Shown here piece after piece: positions 43,078 to 55,172 of a stretch of DNA of 64,000 bases; the stretch's first letter is position 1; each line of letters starts with the position of its first letter. The notes beneath the pieces are model-generated. The model worked only from the letters and a program-made list of their open reading frames with translations, was not told where the DNA came from and did not search any database. Position numbers and translations under genes: made by a program. This DNA is from Sphaerulina vaccinii (lineage: Eukaryota > Ascomycota > Dothideomycetes > Mycosphaerellales > Mycosphaerellaceae): NCBI GenBank assembly GCA_022570795.1, contig JAKUDP010000016.1, positions 310,001 to 374,000 of the forward strand. The letters run 5' to 3'.

Positions 43078-44694
43078 TCAGCCCCATGGAAAAGCACTGC
43101 CTCGCAATACTCTTCGCAGCTGTTCTTCACATCCAAGCAGTCCATCTCTTAGCTTCTTCGGAACGGTCGTAGTCCTTTTCTTCGACAACAGCCACTTCGA
43201 CATGGGTAGACTCTTCTGCCCGTCACCATCGACTTCGACGCGCTCCAGTGGTATCGGGAATGCAGTCGTGCCTGCACTGGGCGATAACATGATGGGGATG
43301 TCCGCCATGTCGTTTCTAGCAGCTTGCCGACATCTTGTGGTAATTGGCGCAAGCGCCTCGTCCCAGGTGCCTTGTGACAGTTCAATCCCCTCGAATTTGA
43401 GCTCTCTGAGAGTACTGTTATGGTTGGCGACGAAATTGCTGATGGTTCTGGCACTTGTTGTAACATGATCGACTTCCAATTGCTTCATGCGTAAGAAGCG
43501 CAATGGACGAAGGCTTTTCGGCCCAGCATTTTGGTGTGCCGGATGCTGTCCAAAGAGAGGTGCTGCTGACATGGGCGCTTGCTGAACAGGGAACTCTTCA
43601 TGCTGCCCAAGCCAGCGAAATCGAAGGACCTCAAGGCCAGTCTGAAAATTACGAAGATATGTTTGAATAAGCTTGAGCTGATCGGGTTCCTGCGTTGCAT
43701 CGTTGTGAGGCATATTCACCGCATTGATGACTAGCGTACGTATCCGGCTCCATCGACTGGCTGATCGAGGCGATGCACCGAACCCGAGAACTGGTGAAAG
43801 AGACAAAAGGCCACCAGGGTGGATCGGAGAGAGTGTGAGAGTATCCAAAGCATGCAGCGAGTTCCTCTCGACAGCGATTCGGAGTGAGATTAGACAATAG
43901 TCGACTATGCTCCTCCTGTATCTGAGAGAAGAGTCATATCCAGGACAACTAATGGCGAGGTGTTGTAGATTGATGAAGGCCGAAAAGGCTCGGATGAAAG
44001 CAGGCAAATTTGTCGCCGCATGGAACAGAGCTGGATACTGGCGAGATAGAATATCTGTTGTGCCTGCATCTCCGTACTTTGGATGCTTGCTAGACTGTTC
44101 TTGTATCTGGGGTGTGTACGTGAAGCTGAGCTCGACACCTGTCTCTGGCTCGATAAGAGGAGGGAGAAATGTGTCCAAATTATGTGGCATATTGAAGTGA
44201 AGGGTATTGACGTAAAATCCTAGTCTGTCCAACGCGGCCAGCTTTGAGGGCCTTGTGAAGGTGTTCGTGCGGAATGTGATGCTGAGGTCGGAGAACAGCG
44301 CCGGCGCTGCTCGTACACTGAAGTCATGACAGGCTAGTCGCAGATTTGCCAGGTCATGTTTGGGCACAAATGCGAGAAACCTTTCCCGACATTTGTCCTC
44401 GAGCCAGAACTTAAGGAATGTGCTGCTGTCGCACAGGACGAAGCTGCAGACCGATGCATAGCTTTCGATCGCTGTGAGGTACCTGCGTTAGAGTTGCTCG
44501 GAATGTTCAATGGTGTGTGTAGTACGCGTACATCGATCGCTGCTAGTATCGATCTCTCCAAATAGAAGCCTGCTTCCTCCACTGCGCGATGTTCCAGCTG
44601 ACGTGGCGGATGCGGCGGAAGAGATGGTGGAGAAGGAAGACGACGGCTTGCTAGCCAGGGCACACGCACTGCGTTTGTCCTGCTTGCAATCCAT
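43078..44694 (-). CDS. F-box/LRR-like hypothetical protein
   Basis: Two exons proposed: 44532-44694 and 43078-44471, 518 residues. The long second-exon frame has no ATG at its beginning, so an upstream exon is required. The one given here starts at a good ATG, and its 60-bp intron has a CTAAC branch site 17 nt before CACAG. The body begins with LEDKCRERFLAFVPKHDLANLRLACHDFS, a block typical of fungal F-box-like or leucine-rich hypotheticals, and continues with strand-helix stretches such as NLQHLAISCPGY, LHALDTLTLSPIH and STLRELKFEGIELS. Presumed substrate-binding part of an SCF ubiquitin ligase, but the F-box itself is weak. The first exon is less certain than the rest. Confidence 0.7.
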
Positions 44695-46430
44695 TGTGAA
44701 GAAAGTAGATCATGGAGTCACTCAATGCCCAGGATTGAGTTGATATTGCGATCTCGATGAACGTCGTGGCAAAGTGTGAGCAAGTGGAGGAGGACTCGGA
44801 GAAGTTGAGGCCATCGCGGTCTTCCCATACCTGCCACTTGCCACTTGCTGCTGTGTTCTCGCCGTCGAGCATCTTGCATGAGCTGTGACTCACCTCGTTC
44901 ACTCTGTTGGCGGAGCGTGCTGGACTTCGAGGATCTTCAACGCAAACAATACACGACTATATCGCGAAAGTCGAACGTTACAGACGTGATGTGTGGTGGA
45001 GGTCGCCAAGGAGGCTGGAGTAGCTTCGTTTCATGGGAGCTTTCGCCAATGAGGAAGCTTCAAAATGTGCATATTCTCCGCTGTCCCGCTGCAGCTGAAA
45101 CGGGGCGAGTCCCAGTAGTAAATACCGCAAGCTTGAAAGTGTCGCGTGAGGACATGGCGCGTGGTGTTGTTTGTTGTGTGAACTGTCTGTGGTGGTGGAC
45201 GAGTGTTCGAAGCTGAAGGTAAAATTGTGCGTTGTTCTTGCCTCGGGCAAGCACGAAGTCAATTGCAACGTCACCTGCTTCGACGGCACGACAATGATTA
45301 TCAACATCGCGTCGTCAACGCGACGTGTCTTTCGCGCTACTGACATGCTTCATGTGACCAGAAATCCTCAAAGCCTTCCACAGTGCACGCTACAGTTACG
45401 TACCCGTATGATTGCTGCGAGGATGAGGTGGTCGAACAACAGAATGGACATCGCTCAGGCAGTTTCTGTTTGACTGCTGACAGCAACTTCTTCTTCGCGC
45501 AGACAGGCTGCTTTCCTGAACCACGGATAGTTCCCTTAGGATTGCCCGAAACCGATGGGACGACGACAAGGTGCCTTTCCGAAATCTTCGCAACAGTCTG
45601 AAGAGACTGTCCTTGTCTACTCGTCGGCTTGTAATTGCTTAGAATTTCGGGATCTGATCGGAGTACGGCGTAGCCCAGCATTGACGGAAGATCGAATTAA
45701 CGAATAAATATCGCTTTTCAGAATTGTGTCCATGCACTACCACTATCCAATTCCATCCTCGAAATGGAACCCACAGAGAATTGACAGGCTGTCAGTCACA
45801 CAGGCCTGTTCGACTACCACGTCTCAGGCTCGCTCACTAACTTAGTAACAAAGCGGTGTTTGTCTGAATGTGTAACTCCCACTTTTGGTCAGGCGGTCAC
45901 AGATATCTGGAAACAGGTGTAATCGATGTGGACCTTGGCCATCGACGAGCACTCTCTCGGGAGCCGGTCATGGATATCGTGTTCGAACTGATCCAATAGC
46001 TGAAGCACTGCTCTATACATCACTCGCTGTTACAGTGCGCTGAGTTCTGCTGATGCGCTCGCACCAAAACATAGCGCTGAAGCATGTCGCTGAGACATGC
46101 CGTCCGGAGCAACATCTGCCTTCTCAGTTCTCACATTTCCATGCCACTCCAAAACGACTGCCATCTTCATTGAACTCTCCAAATTCTCCGGTGGAGCGAT
46201 CACGCGTGGAATCCTACGCGCAGACTACACGGAGCCGGATGAGCCATGTCATGGCCGACGGCACGAGAAGCAACGATACGAGCATACTTGCATGCATATT
46301 GATCTGTTCTCATCTCTTCACGCGGCACCGGCGCCTATCGGGATCATCGGTGTCGTATCGGATACCTTAGGCTGTGGCGCACAGCGGACGTGCTTACAGA
46401 AGATCACGAAATCGGGAGATGGCCTGAAGA
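44695..46430. other. Long intergenic stretch
   Basis: About 1.7 kb without a gene I can support. Overlapping ORFs of 60-120 codons exist on both strands (for example minus 45337-45681), none of them similar to a known protein. Confidence 0.45.
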
Positions 46431-47233
46431 TCACAAAGGCAGGAGATGGCAACCAAGTAGTCCTCGACCGCCCCAGTCTCGACGTGGGGTGAGTTGCAGT
46501 TCATGGCTGCGAGATGCTTGCCCTTCACTCCCTCGCAGCACCTTCACCAGGATTGTGTGCTGTATCATGTCAGTTTACATGTGACTGCAGCCGATCGCCA
46601 CTCACATTCTCATTTTGCTGCACAACATGAGCCACTTTCCCAAGCCGCTCGTGGTTTGTCCAGTTGACCCAGCCGAATTTGGTCACCTTGTCGCCCACCT
46701 GCATTCCTGCCTGTTCTGCTGGGCTTTCAGGTACCACTGCGTTGACTCTTGCGAATGGCGGCTCGACTACAGGTGCCGGCGCGACGGCGGCGGACGCAGC
46801 ACTTGGGCCCGAAACGCTCTGTGTTGAGATCTGCTCTCCAGGTTTGCCCGTGGCGAACTGTTCATGGACCGCCTCTTCCAGATTCTTCATCACAGCCTTG
46901 TGATCGTTCTTCAGATGTATGATTCGCGCTCTCGTGGTACGGATTTGAGCAACATCGATGTCGGTTCGCGGAAAGCCGTCGGGTGTTGTGAGGGAAGTGT
47001 TCATGTTGACCTGGTGCTAGTTCTGCTTTAGCGGTGATCGTATACCACTGCATATCTCTGCTTACCGAGTCCAGGACTGAGCCCAGCGCCGAAAGCTCTG
47101 CTTCTATATTCTCTTTCTGTGCGATGAGCTCTTGTAGCGATCGCTTGGGCTGTGCGCCGTTTGCGAAGCCTTGAGACGTCGTCGGGCCTGAAGCCACTGT
47201 TGGGGCGTGAAGATCGTCCATTCTGAGACCCAT
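46431..47233 (-). CDS. nas2: 26S proteasome assembly chaperone Nas2 / PSMD9 homologue
   Basis: Three exons: 47066-47233, 46606-47010, 46431-46559 (introns of 55 and 46 bp), 233 residues. The N-terminal coiled-coil helix (LQELIAQKENIEAELSALGS) is followed by the conserved LTTPDGFPRTDIDVAQIR block, the NDHKAVM helix, an Ala/Pro linker and a PDZ domain: PFARVNAVVPESPAEQAGMQ, VGDKVTKFGWVNW and, after the last splice, ILVKVLR. It ends RRDWGGRGLLGCHLLPL, the hallmark C-terminus of Nas2/p27. The family helps assemble the 19S base around Rpt5. The small third exon is outside the long frame and easily lost, but it carries this conserved tail. Confidence 0.92.
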
Positions 47234-48069
47234 TGATGATTTTTATGCGAGGACTTGATGGCCTCGCTGGTATTTTTGATGTTGTTGTGTAAATGAGTGA
47301 GGCAACGCTGGAGGACGTAATTATTGACGACCTACACTTGTGATGGCGGGGCTCGAAGCTGATCTGAACAATGTACACCCTTCGCAGTAGAGTGTCTGAT
47401 GGAGAGCTCGCGGATACCGCTACTTCCTGTCTGATTGTCTCATAGGAGGATATTCGACAATGTAGTACCAGACAAATATCAAAGTGGGTAAGTTGAAGTA
47501 GAAAGGAAGTAACGACCAAGCGGAGTCAGATCCGGCGCTAGTCTGGTCGAAAACACAACTTCATCTTCCATTTCCACTTCTTCCCCATCTCCACCACTCC
47601 CGATCACATTGTCGAGTCGAAGACAGCGGTGCGCGTCGTTGGCAGGATTGTATCTCGCGGTGCACAACAGGCGAGTACTGTACAGTGCGATCTCGCTGCC
47701 GATCTTCCCAAAACGACTCTGTCGTCACAACGACGCGTGAGAGAATCGTGCATTCTCCACTGTCGACAGCAAGGGAGGTGTGCTAATCACATTCGCTCTG
47801 ATTGGGTTTTTCTTCGCGAGAACTTCGACGAGCCTATCCGGTGGCTCTGATTTTCAGTGCCGGGCTCCACACTGAACAAGGATTTCACGAGGCCTCTTTG
47901 TCGCGAGCAGCAAAGAGGTAGTTGCTGCAGCGTCACCTTCGCATCACAGGTCGGGGAACAGCACCGGCACGAGCATATCGCGACTGCTGTATTCAGCGGT
48001 AGGTATATGAGAAACAACTTCCTCATTCATCACGAAGCTCCCAACTACACACACCTCACAAGTACTCAC
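47234..48069. promoter_or_regulatory. Divergent promoter region of nas2 and catalase genes
   Basis: About 840 bp between divergent starts. No gene or specific site recognised. Confidence 0.4.
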
Positions 48070-50519
48070 ATGCAGGCTACAATGGCTGCCGCAAAACAGA
48101 CTCTCTCGGCTGGCTTGGAAAAGCTGCAGCAATCCATCGATGGTGGCGCCAGTGCGAAAGTGGCGGACCTGGAGGTAAACTACAAGGACGTCAACGACTC
48201 CAGCAATCGAATCACAACCGACTATGGAGTCCGACAGAACACGACAGGTATGTCAGAAACACATGGATTGGCAACAGTCAGCTGACAGATGGTAAGACGA
48301 CTGGCTCAAAGTCCACTCCGAGGACAAGACTGGCCCAATGTTGATGGAAGACCATGCTGCCAGGGAGAAGATCAATCGTTTCGACCACGAACGCATCCCA
48401 GAGAGAGTCGTACACGCGCGTGGATCAGGTGCATTCGGTACCTTCAGACTTCACACGAGCTTGGAACAGTATACTACCGCCAAGGTAAGCAACGTAGCAG
48501 GCAGAAGGCATGCTTTGTTTGAGATGTCTCACCAAGCTCGCACGCACTCAGGCGCCGAGCTTGAGACCAGACGGTGATGAGATGGCCTGCGTCTTCAGAG
48601 AGATTTGCTAACCCTTCTAACTACTCTCTTAGGTACTCACCGACACATCTAGAGCGACCCCAACATTTGTGCGATTCTCGACAGTTCTGGGCAGTCGTGG
48701 ATCTGCAGATACTGTCCGTGATGTGCGCGGCTTCTCTATCAAGCATTACACACCGGAAGGCAACTGGGACGTAGTGGGCAACAACATGCCAGTCTTCTTC
48801 ATTCAGGATGCTGTCAAGTTCCCGGATGTCATTCACGCTGGAAAGCCTGAGCCAGACAATGAGGTTCCACAGGCTCAGTCAGCTCATAACAACTTCTGGG
48901 ATTTCCAGTATCTTCACACTGAGGCCACACACATGTTCATGTGGCAACAGTCGGACAGAGCCATTCCCAGATCGTACCGCATGATGCAAGGATTTGGTGT
49001 AAACACCTTCACGCTCGACAATGCTAAAGGAGAGCGCTTCTTCGTCAAGTTCCACTGGACGCCGCATCTCGGTGTTCACAGCTTTGTATGGGACGAGGCG
49101 CTCAAGCTAGCGGGCCAGGATCCAGACTTCCACAGGAAGGACCTATGGGAGGCAATCAAGAGCGGGAGCTATCCAAAGTGGGACTTTGGCATCCAGGTGA
49201 TCCCAGAAGGCGAGGAAGATAAGTTCGAGTTCGACATTCTCGACGCCACCAAGATCTGGCCAGAGGACCTGGTTCCAGTTCAGTATGTCGGCGAGCTTGA
49301 GCTGAACAGAAATCCTGACGAGTTCTTTCCTCAGACTGAGCAAGTCGCATTCTGTACCGGTCATGTCGTGCCTGGAATTGGCTTCAGCGACGATCCATTA
49401 CTTCAAGGTCGCAACTTCAGCTATCAGGATACCCAACTTTCTCGACTTGGCATCAACTTCCAGGAGCTACCTATCAACAGACCAGTGTGCCCAGTCATGA
49501 ACCACAACCGAGATGGAGCTATGCGACACACTATCACAAAAGGCAGTGTCAACTACTGGCCGAACAGGTTTGAAGCCACGCCTCCGGCAGCGAAGAATGA
49601 AGAGCCAGCGCCGTACATCGACTTCCCAGCCAAGGTAGCTGGTATCAAGGCTCGACTCAGATCTAAGAAGTTCCAGGAGCACTTCAACCAGGCTCAACTC
49701 TTCTACAATTCACTGTCCAAGCCAGAGCAGATGCACGTCGAGTTTGCGCTGGGCTTCGAATTAGACCACTGCGAGGACCCAATTGTCTACGAGCGCATGT
49801 CTCAGAGACTGGCAGACATCGATCTCACGCTAGCCCAGAACGTCGCTCTCCTGGTCGGCGGAACTGTTCCTGAGAAAGCAGGTCGCCCCAATCACGGCAA
49901 GAAGACCATCAACGTCAGTCAAACAGAATTCCCTGGCAAAGTGCCTACCATTGCAACTCGTCGCGTAGCCATCATCATAGCCGACGGCTTTGACAAGACC
50001 GTCTATGACGGTATCTTCGCAGCCCTCATGGGAGCAGGAGCTCTACCATTCACGATAGCGCCAAGACGGTCTCCGATCTATGCAGCTGGCGAGACTAAGG
50101 AGAACAGCAAAGGCACACAACCAGATCACCACCTGGAAGGAATGAGATCAACCATGTTCGACAGCATCTTCATCCCAGGCGGCGCTGACTCTGTAGCAAC
50201 ACTTCGCAAGAACGGTCGCGCTCTCCACTGGGTCCGAGAAGCCTTCGCGCATCTCAAAGCCATAGGCGCCGTTGGTGAAGCCGTAGATTTCGTCAAGGAC
50301 GCGTGTGCGCTGCCAGGTATGGAGTTCTCCGCAACTTCGGCTGTGACAGATAGCTACGGCGTTGTGACAGCTGGCAAGGTTGAGGCAGAAAGCTTCAAGG
50401 AGACAGTTCAGCTTGTTAAGAGTTCTGTGGACTTCGTGGAGGCATACTTCTATGCTATCAGTCAGCACAAGAACTTTGGTCGTGAGCTTCAAGGATTCTG
50501 TCAGATGGTGGCGTACTAG
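48070..50519 (+). CDS. Large-subunit heme catalase with C-terminal GATase1-like domain
   Basis: Exons 48070-48247, 48297-48484 and 48633-50519 (introns of 49 and 148 bp), 750 residues; a second ATG 12 bases in has a better start context. The catalase core has the distal His in RVVHARGSGAFGTF near residue 95, the distal Asn in GNNMPVFF and the proximal Tyr in NFSYQDTQLSRLG. After about residue 600 a flavodoxin/GATase1-like domain follows (RRVAIIIADGFD, FDSIFIPGGADSVATL), which defines the long, HPII-type class. It breaks down H2O2. There is no signal peptide, so a cytosolic or peroxisomal location is more likely than secretion. Confidence 0.95.
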
Positions 50520-51124
50520 GCTGCGAGGATTCTCGGTCTAGGTCTTCTTTCAAGGGAGACTAAGTGTATTATCAGGGCCAGAGAAGCGTTAACGACGCGC
50601 TGGAACTTCGCGGTCTATCCGACTTCAATGCTATCGTCAGTCAGCACAAGGACTTTGATCATGAGTCAAGGAGTCTGTCAGATGATTGCGCGGCATTGCG
50701 GGGAGTGAATTAGAGAGCGGAAGTTAGATTCGTATTCGCAGAACAGTAACTTCTTCCATCTTCACTTCACACCTCAGGTCATGAAGTGAAGTGTGTAATA
50801 ATTCAATACTAGTAAATTGTACCGCAATAGCGTAATGATGCTCCTCCGATCTGTACAGGACCGCAGTCGTATAGCGTGCGTCGTACCACATATCATCAGC
50901 CAAACTCGATACCACAAACTACAATCGTTGTCAACAGCATTTATGATAAGAATGAATATAATGCTGAAGACATGCAGTGATGTATTCCAGCGCAACCGAA
51001 AAGATTCATGTTCGTTCTTCATTATCATCATGTTCATTATTCATCGATCGCAACTCATGCATGCCCTTTCACCCGGCCAAGCCTTCGAATGCTCCATTAC
51101 TCCGTGACCAACCACAGACCATGT
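50520..51124. other. Intergenic, with decayed copy of the catalase 3' end
   Basis: About 600 bp. Positions about 50620-50690 repeat the last 65-70 bases of the catalase coding sequence in degenerate form (separate entry). Nothing else recognised. Confidence 0.5.
50620..50690 (+). repeat. Degenerate duplicate of the catalase gene 3' end
   Basis: Compared with 50446-50511, the segment keeps blocks such as ATGCTATC, GTCAGTCAGCACAAG, ACTTTG, CAAGGA and TCTGTCAGATG, separated by substitutions and small indels. The original encodes AISQHKNFGRELQGFCQM; the copy no longer holds that frame. It looks like a local tandem duplication that then decayed. Confidence 0.7.
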
Positions 51125-51343
51125 CTACTCCTCTTTATCGACATGACCTAATCTCAAGAATTGGCTAGACTGGCTGGATTCACTGCTTGATCTCTGAGTC
51201 TTCTTGACAGCCTCGATGGCTTCTGTTGGTGAAGGGGCTCTTGTAACGTCTTCTTTTGGTGATTCGACAACTACTGGGGCTGACCAGTTGGAGTAGCTCA
51301 TTGGAGAAAGGCTTAGGAAGGTGGAGTCTCGTCGTTCAGCCAT
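51125..51343 (-). CDS. Small conserved-looking protein, 72 residues
   Basis: A single-exon ORF of 72 residues starting MAERRDSTFLSLSPMSY and ending SSQFLRLGHVDKEE. The centre is Ser/Pro/Glu-rich and probably disordered. The two short ordered motifs, FLSLSPMSYSNWSAP near the start and FLRLGHV near the end, match my memory of a family of short fungal proteins ending in FL(K/R)LGPVH-type motifs. The ATG follows a long CAACAACAACAATAACCACA leader, the kind of unstructured 5' UTR found in front of well-expressed fungal genes. Function unknown; no database check was possible. Confidence 0.6.
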   Translation of the reverse strand: MAERRDSTFLSLSPMSYSNWSAPVVVESPKEDVTRAPSPTEAIEAVKKTQRSSSESSQSSQFLRLGHVDKEE

Positions 51344-53956
51344 TGTGGTTATTGTTGTTGTTGTCGTTGAAGTGATGTTGTAGTCTTGAGTTGCAATATG
51401 ATTCGTCTTGTTCGACAGCTACGATTCTGGGCATCGACCTTTGATATACTTATAGGTTCCATTGAGTATTGCTATACGTATCAGGAAGTTAGGCTTGACC
51501 TAGTACTCTTTAGCATTGAATATCGAGCGATTGTAAGCCTATGAGACGATGAGAGGTGTCACATTGTTAAGTCTCCATCGTTCTCACGAGAACATGTCGG
51601 GTCGATTTCCTTCATATTCGGGAATAATGCTTGGAGTAGCCGTATTGTAGTCTTGTGAGTGCCGTGACTGGATCGCTTTCCCTCGGCACAAGGTAGCTTG
51701 GGGTAAGCTCATTTGAGCTTCTCTCGTGATAGCAGTGAGAGGCGCACATCATGTGCAGAGTGACGAGCGCTACCATAGCATGACGTCGTCCTCAAAGCGC
51801 ATTCTTCATTGTCGTGAATTCAGAAGTACTCCTATGTTCCCGCGGACGCAGGAGGCAAGTTCGCATGTCATATGAGCGGTATACGAGATACCGCAAGTAA
51901 TGTCAAGCGGATCTTGCTACCATATGTGTTTCACTCCGCTCTCCTGCCGGCGGTCATGTGGTCCCGAGAGCGAAATATTTTCACAAGAACATCTGCCATC
52001 TGAAGAACGTAGATCGCGAATCGCGATAGTTCGAGATTCGATCGCACCGGTATAGCCGTCAAACGGCTGTGATGAGTGAAGTGAGTTGTGAACTGCGTCC
52101 GGCGGTCCGACCAATGCGAACGCAAACTACGTTCAGCCGAGAATGCATCGGGAAACCACTGCGCCCGCGTTGCCACCTCCATAGTGGGAAACGTGCGATG
52201 TGCGATGTGCGAAGCAATAAGTGTAGCGGTAGGCTGGCTGGTGGCTGATACGGGTAGTAAAAGTAGCCAAAAGGGTGATCAGGGCTGTTCGGCAACGCGG
52301 GCTCTAGCTGGCGATAAGCTCTTGAAGCGTGAAGAAAGAGTAGCAGAGTTCTTGAGGTTTTGAGATGATACCGAATGATGACTCGGCCCGCTCTCGCCGT
52401 GTGTGATGATCTTGGCCTTGAGTCTGGAGAAGGAGAACAGTGGACAAACCCGTGTACACTCCTCGTCGGACGTTTTCGAAGCCAGCCAAGCCCAGATCTT
52501 GCGGGGGCTTCATCAATTCCTCACCAAATCCTGAGTCAAAAAGGTCCGACGAGGCGTGTACACGGGTTTGGTGGAGTTTCGACCTACGACACGGAATCAG
52601 CCCAGCATTCCGCAGGTAGGTTATCAACAAGCAGAAAGAAAGGAGTCCTTGAGCGATATAACATGTGGCGCCGAGGGCTCGGGCCGGCTTGAACGCTGCG
52701 TACAGTAATCAATCAACACTGTGCCATTGTTCTGTGTTTCAGATTGAATGATTCTAATGACTTGCTTTTACGCAACTCACAGGTGATCCAGCACGCTTGA
52801 CGTGATCCTCGCGGGAATGAAAGGACCATTGCATATTGCACTCGTGGCCGCGTTGTTGTGCTCAACGATACTTGCGCGCTGGCTTCTCACCGTGAGTCCG
52901 TGACAGCTTGTGTACCTGCTTGTCTTGTGGAGCCTCATGCTGTGCAACCGGGCTGTTAACGGCTGTTACTACCGAAACGGAGGACGTGCGTAATGTTGCG
53001 GTGTGCTGCGTGCCGTAGCTACTACTGCAAAGAGACTTATAGTAGTAGTAGTAGTGTGTAGAGGCTATAAGACGAGGGCAGCATAGCAAGTAAACCTCGT
53101 GCGAGAAGGAGTAATCGTCGTCTCGTAGAGATGGAGGCGAGGCGATACTACTATTCTAAGTCGAAAGCTGAAGTGTGATGAGAAGTAAGGAAGAGTGCAA
53201 ATGCGATAAGTTTGTTTCTTCTTGGGGGGATCGATGCCGAAGCCACCATGCAGCTAGGCGAGCACTTGTTGCGGTGGATCGTCTGGTCCAAGCCCGCGAC
53301 CAGCACTTCCTGTTGGCTTAGAAGGTTCCTCGTCTCATCGACTAGTCGCGGCTCGCACTCAGCCACGACGGCATATGCAGCCGCCTGACGCCTCGACGTC
53401 TACGGTCTGGAGGAATCTGGGTGAATAGGCTTTGAACATGGATACCCTGGGATAGCTTCGAACGGGCACAAAACAACCCGGCATTTAGCTTACATAGGGG
53501 ACCAGCATTACCCCTTCGCGCTTTGGCGCCAGTGAACGTCAGAAAAAGACAGTGTTGTCCAGAGACCACAAGAGATGGGAACTTGCAGATGGAAACCCTG
53601 CCATCTCGTGGCATCGTTGACACCCTCTCCTTGCTTCGCAGCATACCAGGCGGACACCAGCGGCTGTCTGCCATGAAAGCATCCCCATCCCTCAACCCAG
53701 CATTTCCTCGGTCGTACAGAAGGTGTAGTGATGGAATTTGTTTGCGACCCGACTCAGCATAAAGCATTACTGGACTCCCAAGGCTTGGACTTCACCTTCC
53801 CTCTGCCTCGACACATATAACCAAAGTTCGATCACGACTTCCTGTTGCACTCATCCTGTTGGCTATCTTGACAATCTTAGTAAGTCGCCTCCATTGAGTA
53901 TATCGTTGGCTTGATACATAGCTCATACAACCTTCAGCACTCGCGAACCAGCCACA
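51344..53956. other. Long intergenic stretch with a MITE-like element
   Basis: About 2.6 kb. It contains the inverted-repeat element at 52445-52570 and a (AGT)n run near 53038-53056. ORFs on both strands (for example minus 53342-53767, 141 codons) look random. No gene supported. Confidence 0.45.
52445..52570. mobile_element. MITE-like element, 27-bp inverted ends, 5-bp target duplication
   Basis: Positions 52445-52471 (starting CAAACCCGTGTACAC) and 52544-52570 (ending GTGTACACGGGTTTG) are inverted copies matching at 26 of 27 bases. The spacer is 72 bp and non-coding. Both sides carry the direct repeat GTGGA (52440-52444 and 52571-52575), as expected from a 5-bp target-site duplication. The whole is 126 bp, so it could only move with help from an autonomous element elsewhere. 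An alternative is a chance hairpin or transcription-terminator structure, but the exact direct flanks favour insertion. Confidence 0.6.
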
Positions 53957-54112
53957 ATGTGCACTCAAGTCACGCACGAATACACAGTCTGCAAACACAA
54001 GGTCGTGGAGAGAATACCATGCGCAGCATCACGGCGAGGACCTTGTGGCGTGTTAACACCACGGACAGTGGTACATCACTCAAAATGTTACAAATGTGGT
54101 GGTTCGGGCTGA
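53957..54112 (+). CDS. Small Cys/His-rich ORF, 51 residues
   Basis: ATG with CACA before it (CCACAATG), 51 residues, beginning MCTQVTHEYTVCKHK and ending SKCYKCGGSG. It has six Cys, including a C-terminal CYKC pair, and five His/Lys-flanked positions, suggesting a small metal-binding or zinc-knuckle-like fold rather than a secreted peptide (no signal sequence). Short fungal proteins beginning MCxx(V/L)xxxYxxC are common, and this matches their look. It is too short to exclude chance. Confidence 0.4.
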   Translation: MCTQVTHEYTVCKHKVVERIPCAASRRGPCGVLTPRTVVHHSKCYKCGGSG

Positions 54113-55172
54113 AGTGTAAGACATGGTCTGGTCGAAGCATATGTTGTGCCTTCTTACTGATGATTGATAGAGCTTCGTCGATCGAAACTCGCGCTGGGTA
54201 TGAACAGCACAGTGCATTGTGGATGTCTGAGATCTGCGTCTGCCACGGAGGCTGCGCTTACTCAAAAGAGTGAATATGGGCTGGGATGGGGAAGATATTG
54301 GCGTCTCACGACTTGGAGTCCGGGCTTGCGACATTGCTTTGACATGTCTGTTGCGCTGTATACCATGACGATTGAACGACAGGCTTGGAGGTAGGACGGC
54401 GTACTGCACTACTAGAGGTATGCAATTGCACGATCGATAGCTCTCTTCAGTTGTTGGTCCAGCTAGGTCCATCCATGAGGTCGGGAACAGACGGCGATGC
54501 AGGCTTGTGTATACTGAAACCAAGATACATGGCCGGAGCAAATGTGGAATCATTTCTTGCCCATCGGCGGCGGGTGCGCGTTTGCACGCATTATTCAGTC
54601 TTGGAAAACGGAGCTTTCCTGCAGGTTCGCGGCGGCCTTGTCCAGGTGTGCACAGGTGCAGCGTGTAGTTCGAAGACCCGCAGAAGATCTCCAGGGCTTG
54701 CTGCACGCAATGATCCCTGTTCGATCGTTTGTCATCACGACCACCTTGGCGTGTGGCTTTCAACTCTGCACATGTCATCGAGTCAGAGTCAGCCCATGGT
54801 TGTCGGCGGCTCGAGTCAATGCGAGGGAGCGGCCGTGCTGCGTGGACTGCCTTTCCCCGTCAGTCATGCTGAAAGAATAGACCACACCAGATCTCTTCAG
54901 CGGTCAAGCTTGATTGATGGCAGCTGTTTGGAGCTCCAGCAGAAGGTTTGGTGAAGTGTGACAGAAACACCAACAATCTGAGCACCCCACGGGCCACGAC
55001 TTGTGCCTCTGCCAAGCGACCCTAGCTCTCGCGACGAGGCACCCTTTGATTCCTTGACACCTTCCCATCCCGGCACAGCCGACTTCTACGAACAACACCA
55101 CTGAACTACTCGATCATCATCAGCACAACTCCACGACAGGTGTCGGTGAGGCTGAACATCCGAGCCGCTTAG
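54113..55172. other. Intergenic upstream of MDM12
   Basis: About 1 kb. A 232-codon minus-strand ORF (54080-54778) overlaps here but has a random-looking composition and no domain, so it is not called. The MDM12 promoter lies in the right half. Confidence 0.5.

Noticed and set aside
53342..53767. Minus-strand ORF of 141 codons
   Set aside because: No domain or motif, and an overlapping ORF on the other strand is just as good.
54080..54778. Minus-strand ORF of 232 codons
   Set aside because: No domain, Arg/Ser/Thr-rich random composition, overlaps the better small ORF at 53957 and competing plus-strand frames.
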